Below the pieces are notes generated by a model, which did not search any database, was not told the origin of the DNA, and saw only the letters and a list, made by a program, of their open reading frames with translations. Shown here one piece after another: positions 38,455 to 48,209 of a stretch of DNA of 48,234 nt. The stretch is taken from contig NZ_PPRN01000030.1 of assembly GCF_002902685.1 (NCBI RefSeq), positions 1-48,234 on the forward strand, read 5' to 3'. Both the position numbers and the translations under genes were made by a program. The stretch comes from Staphylococcus pettenkoferi (GTDB taxonomy: Bacteria > Bacillota > Bacilli > Staphylococcales > Staphylococcaceae). How positions within the stretch are numbered: the stretch's first letter is position 1; the number at the start of each line of letters is the position of its first letter.

Positions 38455-40938
38455 CTATGATTCTGTTGTTTCTTTATCATCATCTGCTGCTGTTTTATCT
38501 TGTTCATCTTCTTGACGTTCTTCAATATTATATTGGAACTCATTACCATCGTGGTCAATGATGACATCTTTACCTTCAAGTTGATTACCTGCAAGAATAA
38601 GTTCACTTAAGTTGTCTTCCACTGTCTTCTGAATTGCACGGATTAATGGTCTAGCACCGTACTCAGGATCATATCCTTCTTCAGCAATCTTCGCTTTTGC
38701 TGCATCTGTTACTTTAATAACAATGTCTTGTTCAGCGAGACGATCAGTAAGTTTGTTAACCATCATCGTTACAATTTCTTTCAATTCGTCTTGAGAAAGT
38801 TTGTGGAAGACGATAATGTCATCGACACGGTTTAAGAATTCTGGACGGAAAGCATTTTTAAGCTCTTTCATCATTGTCTTACGGATTGTTTCGTAATCAT
38901 TATTTTCAGAAGCTCCGCCGAATCCTGCAAAGCGTTGATCTTGAAGTTCTTGTGCACCAACGTTAGATGTCATGATAATTACTGTATTACGGAAGTCGAC
39001 TGTACGGCCTTTCGTATCTGTTAAGTGACCATCATCAAGAACTTGTAATAAGATATTGAAGACATCTGGATGTGCTTTTTCAACCTCGTCAAAGAGAATA
39101 ACTGAGTAAGGTTTACGTCTTACTTTCTCAGTTAACTGACCACCGTCATCGTGACCTACATAGCCTGGAGGCGCTCCGACTAAACGACTCACAGCATGTT
39201 TCTCCATAAACTCACTCATGTCGACGCGAATCATCGCATCTTCTTCACCAAACATAGATTCAGCTAATGCGCGAGCGAGCTCAGTCTTACCGACACCTGT
39301 AGGGCCTAAGAAGATAAAGCTGCCGATTGGACGTTTAGGATCTTTCAAGCCAGCACGTGCACGACGTACAGCTTTACTGATAGAGTCCACCGCTTCTTTC
39401 TGACCGATGACACGCTTGTGTAACGTATCTTCAAGGTTGAGTAAGCGTTCAGATTCAGTTTCGTTAATCTTAGTTAATGGAATGCCTGTCCAACCAGCGA
39501 TCACTTCAGCAATGTCTTCTTCAGAAAGTGCTGTGTTGTCGCCATTTTGGGCATTTTTCCATTTATTGTTAGCTTCTTCGTATTGTTTTTCTAATTTCGT
39601 TTGTTTATCGCGAAGGTTTGCTGCATTTTCGAATTCTTGTGCGTGAACAGCAGCGTCTTTTTCATTTTTTACTTGCTCAATTTTTTGTTCGATTTCTTTT
39701 AAATCTGGTGGTGTGGTATGACTTTTAAGTCTTACTTTAGAGCTTGCTTCGTCGATTAAGTCGATGGCTTTGTCTGGTAAGAAACGATCTGAAACGTAGC
39801 GATTGCTGAGTTTCACTGCCGCTTCTAACGCTTCGTCAGAAATGTTGATGCGGTGATGTGCTTCATAGCGGTCGCGTAAGCCTTTTAAGATTTCTACCGT
39901 ATCGTCTACAGTTGGTTCATCGACTTGAATTGGTTGGAAACGACGTTCAAGTGCTGCGTCTTTTTCAATATTTTTACGATATTCGTCTAGCGTTGTCGCA
40001 CCGATACATTGTAGTTCACCACGTGCGAGGGCTGGTTTTAAAATGTTAGACGCATCGATAGCACCTTCAGCGCCACCTGCACCTACGAGCGTGTGTAACT
40101 CGTCGATGAAGAGAATCACGTTACCTGCATGGTGAATCTCTTCCATGACCTTCTTCAAGCGCTCTTCGAATTCACCGCGATATTTCGTACCTGCTACGAC
40201 TGTACCCATGTCGAGTGACATGACGCGTTTATTCTTCAACGTTTCAGGCACTTCACTATTGACGATAGCTTGAGCTAAACCTTCTGCAATCGCAGTCTTA
40301 CCTACACCAGGTTCACCGATGAGCACTGGATTATTTTTAGTACGGCGACTCAACACTTCAATAACACGTGTAATTTCTTGATTGCGACCGATAACAGGGT
40401 CGAGTGTGCCATCTTTCGCAATGACAGTTAAGTCACGCGCTAAGCTGTCGAGCGTAGGTGTGTTATTTGATTTATTTGCTTGTGTATTCTTATTACCTGT
40501 GTCAGGACTGCCAAGCGCTTTAACCACTTGGGCACGCGCTTTCGTAATATTAAGGTCTAGGTTGGCAAAGACACGTGCGGCTACACCTTCGTTCTCACGG
40601 ATTAAACCGAGAAGAATGTGTTCTGTACCGACGAAGTTGTGGTGTAATTTACGTGCTTCATCCATGGATAGTTCGATGACCTTCTTCGCTCTAGGTGTGT
40701 AATGTAAGGCACCCATTTGTTCTTGGCCATGTCCAATTAACTTCTCCACTTCTTCAATCACTTTATCTTCAGTAATACCGAATGACTCGAGCACTTTAGC
40801 TGCAATACCTTCAGGCTCTCTCATGAGTCCTAATAGTAAGTGCTCAGTTCCGATATTAGAATGGTTTAAGCGAATCGCTTCTTCTTGAGCATGTGCGAGT
40901 ACACGCTGCGCACGTTCTGTCAATCTACCAAATAGCAT
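38455..40938 (-). CDS. clpC: AAA+ chaperone and protease ATPase ClpC
   Basis: The 827-residue Hsp100 unfoldase feeds substrates to ClpP and recognises arginine-phosphorylated proteins marked by McsB. It has paired Clp N-domain repeats (residues 1-150), the first ATPase with [13 protein letters not shown], and a coiled middle domain around residues 410-470 that binds adaptor MecA. The second ATPase has [13 protein letters not shown], and the C-terminal tail is acidic. It is the last gene of ctsR-mcsA-mcsB-clpC, 11 bases after mcsB. GGAGGTC precedes the ATG. Confidence 0.97.
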   Translation of the reverse strand: MLFGRLTERAQRVLAHAQEEAIRLNHSNIGTEHLLLGLMREPEGIAAKVLESFGITEDKVIEEVEKLIGHGQEQMGALHYTPRAKKVIELSMDEARKLHHNFVGTEHILLGLIRENEGVAARVFANLDLNITKARAQVVKALGSPDTGNKNTQANKSNNTPTLDSLARDLTVIAKDGTLDPVIGRNQEITRVIEVLSRRTKNNPVLIGEPGVGKTAIAEGLAQAIVNSEVPETLKNKRVMSLDMGTVVAGTKYRGEFEERLKKVMEEIHHAGNVILFIDELHTLVGAGGAEGAIDASNILKPALARGELQCIGATTLDEYRKNIEKDAALERRFQPIQVDEPTVDDTVEILKGLRDRYEAHHRINISDEALEAAVKLSNRYVSDRFLPDKAIDLIDEASSKVRLKSHTTPPDLKEIEQKIEQVKNEKDAAVHAQEFENAANLRDKQTKLEKQYEEANNKWKNAQNGDNTALSEEDIAEVIAGWTGIPLTKINETESERLLNLEDTLHKRVIGQKEAVDSISKAVRRARAGLKDPKRPIGSFIFLGPTGVGKTELARALAESMFGEEDAMIRVDMSEFMEKHAVSRLVGAPPGYVGHDDGGQLTEKVRRKPYSVILFDEVEKAHPDVFNILLQVLDDGHLTDTKGRTVDFRNTVIIMTSNVGAQELQDQRFAGFGGASENNDYETIRKTMMKELKNAFRPEFLNRVDDIIVFHKLSQDELKEIVTMMVNKLTDRLAEQDIVIKVTDAAKAKIAEEGYDPEYGARPLIRAIQKTVEDNLSELILAGNQLEGKDVIIDHDGNEFQYNIEERQEDEQDKTAADDDKETTES

Positions 40939-40949
40939 AGCTTGACCTC

Positions 40950-41960
40950 CTATTGTAAATATTTTCTCAATCTATCTGCACGCATTTCATTAATTGATTT
41001 CTCATCATTCTCATCAATTAAGAAAGGCGATTGTATTTCTGTCATTAACGTATTGAAATTAAACTCTGGCATGTCAATGTAGCCTAAATCAATACCTAAT
41101 TTCACTTCACTCAATCGATAGGAGGCTTCCTCCATCGAAATCAATCTACTATATTGGAGAATACCTAACGAACGATATACACGGTCTTTCGTCTCAACGT
41201 GATTGTGTCGATCGAGGCGTTCTCGTATTTGTAATTCTTCGTTAATAATTTGTTGAACTACTTCTGTAAGACTTTCGATGATGTCCTCTTCTGTTCTACC
41301 TAATGTGAGCTGATTTGAAACTTGGTAAATGTGTCCGAAGACTTGAGAGCCTTCACCGTAGATACCGCGAATCGTAAAACCAAAGCGGTTAATCGTTTGA
41401 GCAATACGATTCATACGTTTCATTATAGACAAGCCCGGTAAGTGTAGCATCACACTTGCTCGCATGCCTGTGCCTATATTGGTTGGACACGTCGTTAAAT
41501 AACCAAGTTGTTCATCGTAACTAATATCTAGAGCTTCATCAAGTTGATCATCCACTTTGGACGCTTGTTCAAACAGTTCATTCAATTTTAAATCAGCGCC
41601 CATGGCTTGGATGCGAATGTGGTCTTCTTCGTTCAACATAATACTTAACGATTCGTCATCATTCAACATCACGCCTGAAGCAGGTCGCTTAATCAAGTCA
41701 GGACTGATTAAATGCTTTGCTACAAGCTGATGTTTACTCTGTTGATCCATCGTATCTAAACGCTTGAGCTCTAAATCAGGCAAAGCGTCTTGTACTTCGT
41801 TAATCACTCGATGTCCTTCATGTTCAGATGGAAACATCAGGGGATGGACGTAATTCTCTAAATTTCGAGCTAAGCGAATTCTTGAGGACATGACCACAGG
41901 ACTTAAGTCATCGTTATCCATCCAGTCATTAGAATATGGACGGTGTTCTGCGTCACTCAT
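40950..41960 (-). CDS. mcsB: Protein arginine kinase McsB
   Basis: The 336-residue phosphagen-kinase-fold enzyme phosphorylates arginines, marking proteins (including CtsR) for ClpCP. It has [20 protein letters not shown] near the N-terminus, the active-site [20 protein letters not shown] and the substrate loop near [10 protein letters not shown] use the ATG at 41960, seven bases after GGAGGTG; another ATG two codons earlier is too close to that site. The start overlaps the mcsA stop codon, so the pair is coupled. McsA activates McsB. Confidence 0.96.
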   Translation of the reverse strand: MSDAEHRPYSNDWMDNDDLSPVVMSSRIRLARNLENYVHPLMFPSEHEGHRVINEVQDALPDLELKRLDTMDQQSKHQLVAKHLISPDLIKRPASGVMLNDDESLSIMLNEEDHIRIQAMGADLKLNELFEQASKVDDQLDEALDISYDEQLGYLTTCPTNIGTGMRASVMLHLPGLSIMKRMNRIAQTINRFGFTIRGIYGEGSQVFGHIYQVSNQLTLGRTEEDIIESLTEVVQQIINEELQIRERLDRHNHVETKDRVYRSLGILQYSRLISMEEASYRLSEVKLGIDLGYIDMPEFNFNTLMTEIQSPFLIDENDEKSINEMRADRLRKYLQ

Positions 41961-42501
41961 GTTCATCCACCTCCACGCCTTCTTTCAATGCTTTAATTTC
42001 ATCTCTGACTACTGCTGCTTGTTCAAAAGCTTGTTCCTCAACGAGTTGGTTGAGATAGGACGTCTTCTCTTCAATTTGTTTTTTTAGTGCAAGCTTTTTA
42101 TATGAGGAATGAGGTGTCTTACCGATATGCTCGAATTGACCGCCTTGAACTCGGCGTACGATATCGATGATGTCCTCTTTAAACGTCGCATAGCACTCAG
42201 GACACCCAAGTTTACCTACATGCGCAATGTCATTTAAAGTCATGTGACAACCTGGACAGTGTTTCTCCTCTTTGTGCTTCAGCTCTTCAAAGTTTATACC
42301 GTGCTTTGCTGCTAAATGTTGCAAGATTTGTTTAACTACAAAAGCACCTTCGATATCATCTTGATGTACTTGTTGGGATTCCGTCCATGGATTACCACCT
42401 TGTGCGCAAGTAACGCAAACCCATCTCTCTTCTGTACCATTATGCCCTTTTACTGCGACTTTGACTTCAGCCTCGTTTAAATAGCAATTCTCACAGAGCA
42501 C
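41953..42501 (-). CDS. mcsA: McsB activator McsA, zinc-finger and UVR protein
   Basis: The 182-residue protein has four CxxC pairs, MLCENC, CVTC, CPGC and CPEC, that make two zinc sites. A UVR motif near the C-terminus follows ([20 protein letters not shown]). It binds and activates the arginine kinase McsB and is regulated with it. It follows ctsR by 16 bases. GGTG precedes the ATG. No anomaly is seen. Confidence 0.95.
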   Translation of the reverse strand: MLCENCYLNEAEVKVAVKGHNGTEERWVCVTCAQGGNPWTESQQVHQDDIEGAFVVKQILQHLAAKHGINFEELKHKEEKHCPGCHMTLNDIAHVGKLGCPECYATFKEDIIDIVRRVQGGQFEHIGKTPHSSYKKLALKKQIEEKTSYLNQLVEEQAFEQAAVVRDEIKALKEGVEVDEHE

Positions 42502-42517
42502 TGTTTAACACCTCACT

Positions 42518-42976
42518 TTAGTAGTTGATGACTGGCAATAGCCGTTTGAGTATATTCGCACGAACGATATCTCGAGACATCACGTCCATTTGCAATGTTT
42601 CTCTATCTACTATGGCGTGTATCATCTTAGATTCTCGTTCAGTAATATGACCTTTTTCCAACAAGCCATCTATAATGTAATATGCTTGTTGTTGTGAAAT
42701 AGATGGGCCAATCAACGTGAGTAAGTGGTTGATATAGCCTGTGGCATCTTTCGTTTCTACTTTAGTGATGCGGATGTAACCGCCACCACCACGTTTACTT
42801 TCTATTTCATAACCATGTTCGTTAGTAAATCTTGTCTTGATTACATAGTTGAGTTGCGAAGGTACACAATCAAAACGCTGTGCTATCGTTGCACGTTGAA
42901 TTTCAACAACGTCTTCATTGGTGTCTTCAAATAAGCGCTTAATGTATTGTTCTATGATGTCGGACATATTGTGCAT
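42518..42976 (-). CDS. ctsR: Heat-shock repressor CtsR
   Basis: The 152-residue repressor of clp genes has a winged helix-turn-helix at about residues 5-70 with the glycine-rich DNA-reading wing RGGGGYIRI, which is also the thermosensor. A C-terminal four-helix domain is the arginine-phosphorylation and dimerisation part. I use the ATG at 42976 ([16 protein letters not shown]) with GAGGTG upstream; the frame continues 22 codons upstream through the operator and promoter. Two operator boxes in its promoter show autoregulation. Confidence 0.97.
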   Translation of the reverse strand: MHNMSDIIEQYIKRLFEDTNEDVVEIQRATIAQRFDCVPSQLNYVIKTRFTNEHGYEIESKRGGGGYIRITKVETKDATGYINHLLTLIGPSISQQQAYYIIDGLLEKGHITERESKMIHAIVDRETLQMDVMSRDIVRANILKRLLPVINY

Positions 42977-42990
42977 GATTATCACCTCTT

Positions 42991-43038
42991 TTTGACCTTC
43001 TTTGACTATATTATATGACCAACTTTGACCTTTTTCAA
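42991..43038 (-). promoter_or_regulatory. Promoter and double CtsR operator of the clpC operon
   Basis: On the minus strand TTGAAA (43033-43038) and a perfect TATAAT (43010-43015) are 17 bases apart. Two direct-repeat CtsR boxes overlap this promoter: GGTCAAAGTTGGTCATA (43014-43030) fills the spacer, and AGTCAAAGAAGGTCAAA (42991-43007) covers the start site. Each fits the GGTCAAA-3-GGTCAAA heptad consensus with one or two differences. Confidence 0.9.
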
Positions 43039-43136
43039 CCAATATGATTTAAATTTTTCTTGAATATGGATGTTGAATCGGAGCGTTTTATTGTATGATA
43101 GAGTATGAAAAATTTTAAAAGGGATGAATAATTACG

Positions 43137-44351
43137 ATGCATATCATTATCGGCATTATAGGGATCTTAGTCTTCTTAGCACTCGCTTACATATTTAGCT
43201 CAGACCGCCGTAATATTCGGTGGCGTTATGTAGGGTTGCTCTTACTCTTGCAACTCATCTTTGCTTTTATCTTGTTAAAAACAAAAGTCGGTATCGCAGT
43301 CATCGGTGGTATTTCGGATGGCTTTAACTACCTGTTGAAGCAAGCAGCTGAAGGTGTCAACTTCGTCTTCGGTGGTTTCAAATACGTGGATCCTCACAAT
43401 CCACCATTCTTCTTTAACGTATTGCTACCGATTGTCTTCATTTCTGCACTTATTGGTATCTTGCAGTACACACGCATTCTACCTATCGTGATTAAATACT
43501 TAGGTTTAGCGATTTCATTTATCAGTGGTATGGGACGCTTAGAATCATACAACGCAGTGGCTGCAGCCATTCTCGGTCAATCTGAGGTCTTTATTTCTTT
43601 AAAACGCGAACTTGCGTTGATTAATAAACAACGCCTCTACACTTTGACCGCTTCAGCAATGTCTACCGTTTCAGCTTCAATCATCGGTGCCTATTTCTCA
43701 CTGATCGAGCCACGCTATGTCGTAACAGCTGTGGTACTTAACTTGTTCGGTGGCTTTATCATTGCATCTATCATCAATCCTTACCGTATTGATGAAAAAG
43801 ATGACAAACTGATTATTGAAGAAAGTGAAGTGAAGAAACAATCATTCTTCGAGGTATTAGGGGAATATATTCTCGACGGATTTAAAGTCGCAGTCATCGT
43901 TGGAGCAATGTTAATCGGTTATATCGCAATCATCGCTTTGCTTAACGGAATTGTTAGTGCCATCTTTACTTTCCTTTCAGGTGGTCATATTTCTTGGGAC
44001 TTCCAAACACTCATCGGTTTCGTCTTCGCCCCATTCGCTTTCCTTACAGGGGTGCCTTGGCACGATGCAGTTCATGCAGGATCAGTAATGGCAACGAAAT
44101 TGTTATCCAATGAGTTCGTAGCGATGGAGCACTTAGGTAAAGTGAAAGGTATTTCAGAGCACGCACGCGGTATCGTGTCTGTCTTCTTAGTATCCTTTGC
44201 GAACTTTAGCTCAATCGGTATCATTTCAGGAGCGATTAAATCATTAAATAGTGAGAAAGGTGACATGGTTGCCCGTTTCGGATTGAAGCTTCTCTTCGGT
44301 GCAACACTCGTTTCCTTTATTTCAGCGACTATTGCTGGTTTCTTTATTTGA
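43137..44351 (+). CDS. nupC: Concentrative nucleoside transporter NupC
   Basis: The 404-residue membrane protein has about nine to ten helices and the CNT-family signatures GMGRLESYNAVAAAILGQSE near the middle and GFVFAPFAFLTGVPWHDA. It imports nucleosides with protons or sodium ions. It lies divergent to ctsR, as in other staphylococci. AAAAGGGATGA precedes the ATG. A strong terminator follows. I see no purine riboswitch. Confidence 0.93.
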   Translation: MHIIIGIIGILVFLALAYIFSSDRRNIRWRYVGLLLLLQLIFAFILLKTKVGIAVIGGISDGFNYLLKQAAEGVNFVFGGFKYVDPHNPPFFFNVLLPIVFISALIGILQYTRILPIVIKYLGLAISFISGMGRLESYNAVAAAILGQSEVFISLKRELALINKQRLYTLTASAMSTVSASIIGAYFSLIEPRYVVTAVVLNLFGGFIIASIINPYRIDEKDDKLIIEESEVKKQSFFEVLGEYILDGFKVAVIVGAMLIGYIAIIALLNGIVSAIFTFLSGGHISWDFQTLIGFVFAPFAFLTGVPWHDAVHAGSVMATKLLSNEFVAMEHLGKVKGISEHARGIVSVFLVSFANFSSIGIISGAIKSLNSEKGDMVARFGLKLLFGATLVSFISATIAGFFI

Positions 44352-44366
44352 TATCTGAATGTCGAA

Positions 44367-44399
44367 GCAGAGAATCTCTCAGGATTCTCTGCTTTTTTT
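44367..44399 (+). terminator. Terminator of nupC
   Basis: GCAGAGAATC pairs with GATTCTCTGC around a six-base loop, followed by seven T residues. Confidence 0.9.
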
Positions 44400-44618
44400 A
44401 GTTAGCTAGAGGTGGTTAAAATGCGGGTGGATGGAGGCGCCATGGCACGTATGTACTTCGTCAGATTATAGGGCCATTAGGTTCTATCCAAATAGTTATA
44501 GGCATCTTCGGCGTAAAGTGGAAATGTATTCTGTTGAAGACATCTATGTTTAGTCATGAGTTTGAATACGTTCGTCTAGAATGCAGCATGTTGACTGTTT
44601 ACGAGACTTTTAACCAAA
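44400..44618. other. Gene-free stretch between nupC and pdxT
   Basis: A short frame of 16 codons (ATG at 44421 after AGAGGTGG) is the only reading-frame signal. I cannot tell whether it is real or a remnant. No RNA element is apparent. Confidence 0.35.
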
Positions 44619-44650
44619 CAAAAAAGCCGACACACAATGTGCCGACTTCA
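44619..44650 (-). terminator. Terminator of pdxST
   Basis: On the minus strand AAGTCGGCACA pairs with TGTGTCGGCTT around a short loop, followed by TTTTGT. It lies 12 bases after the pdxT stop codon. Confidence 0.9.
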
Positions 44651-44662
44651 TTTACTATTTAA

Positions 44663-45238
44663 TTAGGCTGTTGTTTGTTGATGTTTCGCTACAATTTCCT
44701 CGATGAAATATGCTGTTACGCGGTAATCATCAGTGAGCTCTGGATGGAATGAAACGCCGAGGTATTGGTCTTGTTGTACGGCAACAATTTTACCTTCTAC
44801 CTCACAAAGCACTTCTGCATCGCCATAAACATCGGCAATGTGTGGTGCACGGATAAACACGCCTTCTACGTCGTCTGCCACGCCTTTAATCGTCAGTTCT
44901 GATTCAAAGCTATCCACTTGGCGACCAAATGAATTACGCTCCACTGACACATCTAGCTTACTTAAATAGCCCTCTTCACCTACGATATCTTTCGCTAACA
45001 CGATGAGACCTGCGCAAGTTCCGAAGATCGGCATGTCTGATTCAACGAGAGCTTGATCGAAGCCGTAAAGCGTCATGAGACGACGTAACGTAGTTGATTC
45101 GCCTCCAGGCAAGATGAGCCCATCAATCTCTTCCAGCTGTTCTACTCTCTTGATAGCAAGCCCTTCGTGACCGCTGAGTTCGATATGACGAAGATGCTCA
45201 CGAACAGCCCCTTGTAATGCGAGTACGCCAATCTTCAT
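44663..45238 (-). CDS. pdxT: Glutaminase subunit of pyridoxal 5'-phosphate synthase
   Basis: The 191-residue class I glutamine amidotransferase gives ammonia to PdxS for PLP synthesis. It has [11 protein letters not shown], the nucleophile cysteine in FGTCAGLI near residue 79, and the His-Glu pair in FHPELTDD near 171. The ATG at 45238 ([15 protein letters not shown]) lies one base after the pdxS stop codon and gives the family length; the open frame runs 11 codons back into pdxS. The ribosome site is weak, so coupling to pdxS is likely. Confidence 0.96.
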   Translation of the reverse strand: MKIGVLALQGAVREHLRHIELSGHEGLAIKRVEQLEEIDGLILPGGESTTLRRLMTLYGFDQALVESDMPIFGTCAGLIVLAKDIVGEEGYLSKLDVSVERNSFGRQVDSFESELTIKGVADDVEGVFIRAPHIADVYGDAEVLCEVEGKIVAVQQDQYLGVSFHPELTDDYRVTAYFIEEIVAKHQQTTA

Positions 45239-45239
45239 C

Positions 45240-46127
45240 TTACCAACCACGCTCTTGCATACGTTCTTCAAGAGACAATTGGTTAATGTCCATACCTTTC
45301 ATGGCAGTACCTAACTCTTGAGCAAGTTTACCGATTAACTCGTAATCTTGATAATGTGTAGTCGCTTGGACAATCGCTTTAGCAAATTTCTCTGGATCTT
45401 CAGATTTGAAGATACCTGAACCTACGAATACACCATCTGCACCTAATTCCATCATTAACGCAGCGTCTTGAGGTGTAGCCACACCGCCTGCCGCAAAGTT
45501 AACTACAGGTAAACGACCGTTGTCTTTAATTGATTTCAACACTTCATATGGCGCACCAAGGTTCTTCGCTTCAGTCATGATTTCGTCGTCATTCATCACT
45601 GTTAAACGACTTACTTCAGAGTTCACTTGACGCATGTGACGTACTGCTTCAACGATGTTTCCTGTACCTGGTTCACCTTTCGTACGTAACATCGCAGCGC
45701 CTTCGCCAATACGACGTGCTGCTTCACCTAAGTTACGGCAACCGCATACAAATGGTACTGTAAATTGATCTTTTAATAAGTGGAACTCTTCATCTGCAGG
45801 TGTTAACACTTCAGATTCATCGATATAGTCCACGCCCATTGATTCTAAGACGCGTGCTTCTGTGATGTGACCGATACGTGATTTCGCCATTACCGGAATA
45901 GATACGGCATTCATTACCTCTTCGATAATTTTAGGATTGGCCATACGTGCTACGCCACCAGCTGCACGAATATCAGATGGTACACGTTCAAGTGCCATGA
46001 CTGCTACTGCACCTGCTTCTTCAGCAATCTTAGCTTGTTCTGCGTTGACTACGTCCATGATGACGCCGCCCTTTTGCATTTCCGCCATTCCACGTTTTAC
46101 ACGTTCTGAGCCTGTTACTTTAGACAT
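45240..46127 (-). CDS. pdxS: Pyridoxal 5'-phosphate synthase, synthase subunit
   Basis: The 295-residue TIM-barrel protein combines ribose 5-phosphate, glyceraldehyde 3-phosphate and ammonia into PLP. It has the Schiff-base lysine region [14 protein letters not shown] near residue 79, the second lysine region near [17 protein letters not shown], and phosphate-binding glycines in [15 protein letters not shown]. It forms a dodecamer with PdxT. The ATG follows AAAGGGG. It is divergent from pdxR, and the spacer carries promoter and operator-like repeats. Confidence 0.98.
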   Translation of the reverse strand: MSKVTGSERVKRGMAEMQKGGVIMDVVNAEQAKIAEEAGAVAVMALERVPSDIRAAGGVARMANPKIIEEVMNAVSIPVMAKSRIGHITEARVLESMGVDYIDESEVLTPADEEFHLLKDQFTVPFVCGCRNLGEAARRIGEGAAMLRTKGEPGTGNIVEAVRHMRQVNSEVSRLTVMNDDEIMTEAKNLGAPYEVLKSIKDNGRLPVVNFAAGGVATPQDAALMMELGADGVFVGSGIFKSEDPEKFAKAIVQATTHYQDYELIGKLAQELGTAMKGMDINQLSLEERMQERGW

Positions 46128-46154
46128 AATATCAAATACCCCTTTACTTTATGA

Positions 46155-46183
46155 TAGTTATCAGTAAGCGCACGTTTATGCAA
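46155..46183 (-). promoter_or_regulatory. Candidate pdxST promoter with PdxR-like repeat
   Basis: On the minus strand TTGCAT (46178-46183) and TAACTA (46155-46160) are 17 bases apart. The motif ACTGATA (46159-46165, minus strand) overlaps the -10 and recurs at 46276-46282 on the plus strand beside the pdxR promoter. This spacing of repeats fits a MocR-type regulator site, but the assignment is by eye. Confidence 0.45.
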
Positions 46184-46249
46184 TTCTCTCGCTTGAACGC
46201 TTAGCTGATTGGACTTCAGTGCATCTCGGCACCTTAGCCAGATTATTTC

Positions 46250-46278
46250 TTGATTATGTTTATTGTAAAAGATAAACT
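46250..46278 (+). promoter_or_regulatory. Candidate pdxR promoter
   Basis: TTGATT (46250-46255) and TAAACT (46273-46278) are 17 bases apart, ahead of AGGAGG at 46312-46317. The -10 is moderate and overlaps an ACTGATA repeat. Confidence 0.4.
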
Positions 46279-46320
46279 GATAGTGTGAAAGACACAGTTT
46301 CAGATAAAATTAGGAGGTCA

Positions 46321-46344
46321 GATTGAATGTCAGATTGAATGTCA
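46321..46344 (+). repeat. Perfect 12-bp tandem duplication at the pdxR start
   Basis: GATTGAATGTCA occurs twice in succession (46321-46332 and 46333-46344). The first copy contains an ATG at 46327 that is well placed behind AGGAGG but reads ATG TCA GAT TGA. The second copy supplies the ATG at 46339 that opens pdxR, directly after that TGA. Confidence 0.95.
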
Positions 46345-47721
46345 GCGTCACCCTTGTACATTAAACTTTACGAAGATTTAAAGCAACAAATCATTGAAGG
46401 GCAATATCAATCCGGCGATAAGTTTCCTTCTAAACGCGCATTGCAACACCATTTATCCGTCAGTAACACTACCATTGAGCATGCATATCAATTTCTACTT
46501 GATGAAGGCTATATTTATTCGAAACCCCGTTCTGGCTTCTATGTGTCAGATATTGAATCATTACCTGCGATTCCGAGTGATGACTTTCCTTTTGATATGA
46601 GTGGAGATGAGTTTGATAGTGGCGCGATGAACGAGCATTCTACTCAATACCAGTATGAGTTTAATTTATCGGAAATAGATGCCGAATACTTTCCATTACA
46701 ACAGTTTCGTAAAGCGGCACGTGATGTCTTTGATGAATCACATCTGTCACTTTTACATCACGGACATCCTCAGGGTGAAGGAATTTTACGTCAACAAATC
46801 GCCCATTATATTTTTAACAGTAGAGGAGTGACGAGCCATCCGAACCAAATCATCATTGGTTCCTCGACAGAACAGCTTATCAATTTATTGACTGATATAC
46901 TTGACGATTCTCAATTTATTATTGAACAGCCAAGTTATCCGCCTATTAAACAAGTGTTGGATAAGAAGGCCATTCCTTATATTCAGAACGAAGTGACGTC
47001 AACTGGAATGCGCATGGACAATTTATATGATGTTCCGAATAACATTGTCTATGTTACACCTTCACATCAGTTTCCAACCGGCTATGTGATGAATTTAAAA
47101 AAACGCACTCGTCTCATTCAATGGGCGCAGCAACAAAGCGACCGTTACATTATTGAAGACGATTATGATTCTGAATTTCGTTATTTTGGGAAACCTATTT
47201 CTGCCCTTCAAAGTTTAGATACGAAAGATAAGGTCATATACCTTAGTACGTTCTCTAAGTCACTGTTTCCAAGTTGCCGTATTGCCTATATGACCTTGCC
47301 TAAAATTTTGCTAGAGCGTTATCATGCGCTTCCACATAAAGGACGTAATACAGTCCCAGTCCATCTTCAACATATCGTTGCACAATTCATGCAAGGAGGT
47401 AGCTTTGAACGCCATCTCAACAAGATGAGAAAGGTATACCAAGATAAACTTACCTTTATTTTAGAACAAATTCAGAAGTACGATGACCAGTTGATAGTAG
47501 ACGGAACCTTAACAGGAATGCACTTTACCCTCACAGTTGATAATGGCCTCACTTTAGAAGAGTGTATGTCACGGGCAGAGACGCAGAATTTACGCATTAT
47601 CCCTTTTAATCAGTACGATGATACAGAGACAAAACCTAAATTTATTATCGGTTATGGAGGTATTCCCTTTGATCAGTTAGAAGCACATACGAATGCTTTG
47701 ATAGAGGCATTAGTAGTTTGA
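46339..47721 (+). CDS. pdxR: MocR-family regulator PdxR
   Basis: The 460-residue protein has an N-terminal GntR winged helix-turn-helix (SGDKFPSKRALQHHLSVSNT and following) joined to a fold-type I aminotransferase domain. The PLP lysine is in YLSTFSKSLFPSCRIAYM, with partner residues in IIEDDYDSEFRYFG. In related species PdxR activates pdxST when PLP is low. It is divergent from pdxS, which suits that role. The ATG at 46339 is preceded by an odd three-codon frame made by a tandem duplication, so initiation may be indirect. Confidence 0.93.
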   Translation: MSASPLYIKLYEDLKQQIIEGQYQSGDKFPSKRALQHHLSVSNTTIEHAYQFLLDEGYIYSKPRSGFYVSDIESLPAIPSDDFPFDMSGDEFDSGAMNEHSTQYQYEFNLSEIDAEYFPLQQFRKAARDVFDESHLSLLHHGHPQGEGILRQQIAHYIFNSRGVTSHPNQIIIGSSTEQLINLLTDILDDSQFIIEQPSYPPIKQVLDKKAIPYIQNEVTSTGMRMDNLYDVPNNIVYVTPSHQFPTGYVMNLKKRTRLIQWAQQQSDRYIIEDDYDSEFRYFGKPISALQSLDTKDKVIYLSTFSKSLFPSCRIAYMTLPKILLERYHALPHKGRNTVPVHLQHIVAQFMQGGSFERHLNKMRKVYQDKLTFILEQIQKYDDQLIVDGTLTGMHFTLTVDNGLTLEECMSRAETQNLRIIPFNQYDDTETKPKFIIGYGGIPFDQLEAHTNALIEALVV

Positions 47722-47756
47722 AGATAGGTGCTTTGTAGATATGATAGATGTAGGTA

Positions 47757-47787
47757 TGAAAAAAAGAGACCTTTTTCAGGTCTTTTT
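47757..47787. terminator. Shared terminator after pdxR
   Basis: AGACCT and AGGTCT flank a five-base loop with T-runs on both strands. It ends pdxR on the plus strand and transcripts from the rRNA side on the minus strand. Confidence 0.8.
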
Positions 47788-47794
47788 TAATGAT

Positions 47795-47816
47795 TGACTG
47801 GCAACGTCCTACTCTT
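47795..47816 (-). pseudogene. Short fragment matching the 5S rRNA 3' end
   Basis: About 22 bases on the minus strand read AAGAGTAGGACGTTGCCAGT, as in the 5S 3' end at the window edge. This is the third and most reduced copy in the region and is followed by a terminator of different sequence. Confidence 0.6.
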
Positions 47817-47935
47817 AAAACATAACTTCATACTTTAGTATGTTAGTTATACTTATACAATTGCCTTTGCAATTGTATTCCTTTACTTTTACTTCGAATA
47901 GATTTTATTGTAGAAGTTAAGCTCTTTTCTAGCCT

Positions 47936-47957
47936 AAAAAAGAACCCTTTCGGGTTC
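47936..47957 (-). terminator. Terminator behind the partial 5S copy
   Basis: On the minus strand GAACCC-GAAA-GGGTTC is followed by six T residues, the same hairpin as at the window edge. Confidence 0.8.
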
Positions 47958-47962
47958 GATTT

Positions 47963-48021
47963 GCCTAGCAACGTCCTACTCTTGCGGAACGTAAGTCTGC
48001 TACCATCGGCGCTAAGAAGCT
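47963..48021 (-). pseudogene. Partial 5S rRNA gene, 3' half only
   Basis: Fifty-nine bases on the minus strand match the 3' half of staphylococcal 5S rRNA, from AGCTTCTTAGCGCCGATGG through CTTACGTTCCGC to GTTGCTAGGC. The 5' half is absent; the adjoining sequence is unrelated. One base differs from the edge copy in the last helix (GCTAGG for GCCAGG). Confidence 0.75.
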
Positions 48022-48181
48022 CTCTCTTCTCGTAAATAGAGGTCATTATCTTTCTCAACTGCACTCTTTCCTTACTCACTTACCTCGAGTAAGCTCGTTA
48101 CGTCTTTCGCTTGTTTCGTCGATTCTGAGCTCATTTACTTCGAATAGATTTTATTGTAGAAGTTAAGCTCCTTCCTGACAT

Positions 48182-48204
48182 AAAAAAAGAACCCTTTCGG
48201 GTTC
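48182..48204 (-). terminator. Terminator of the rRNA operon
   Basis: On the minus strand GAACCC-GAAA-GGGTTC is followed by seven T residues, directly after the 5S 3' end. Confidence 0.85.
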
Positions 48205-48209
48205 GATTT

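Larger units (their letters stand above)
47888..48170. repeat. Tandem copies of an rRNA-operon 3' unit, 246-bp period
   Basis: A 37-bp sequence is perfectly repeated at 47888-47924 and 48134-48170. Each copy is followed by the same A-rich tract, GAACCC/GGGTTC terminator and 5S 3' segment, at 47936-48021 and from 48182 to the window edge. This is a tandem segmental duplication with a 246-base period. Confidence 0.85.

Noticed and set aside
47843..48079. A 78-codon minus-strand frame.
   Set aside because: It runs through a 5S fragment, a terminator and repeated DNA, and has no ribosome site worth noting.
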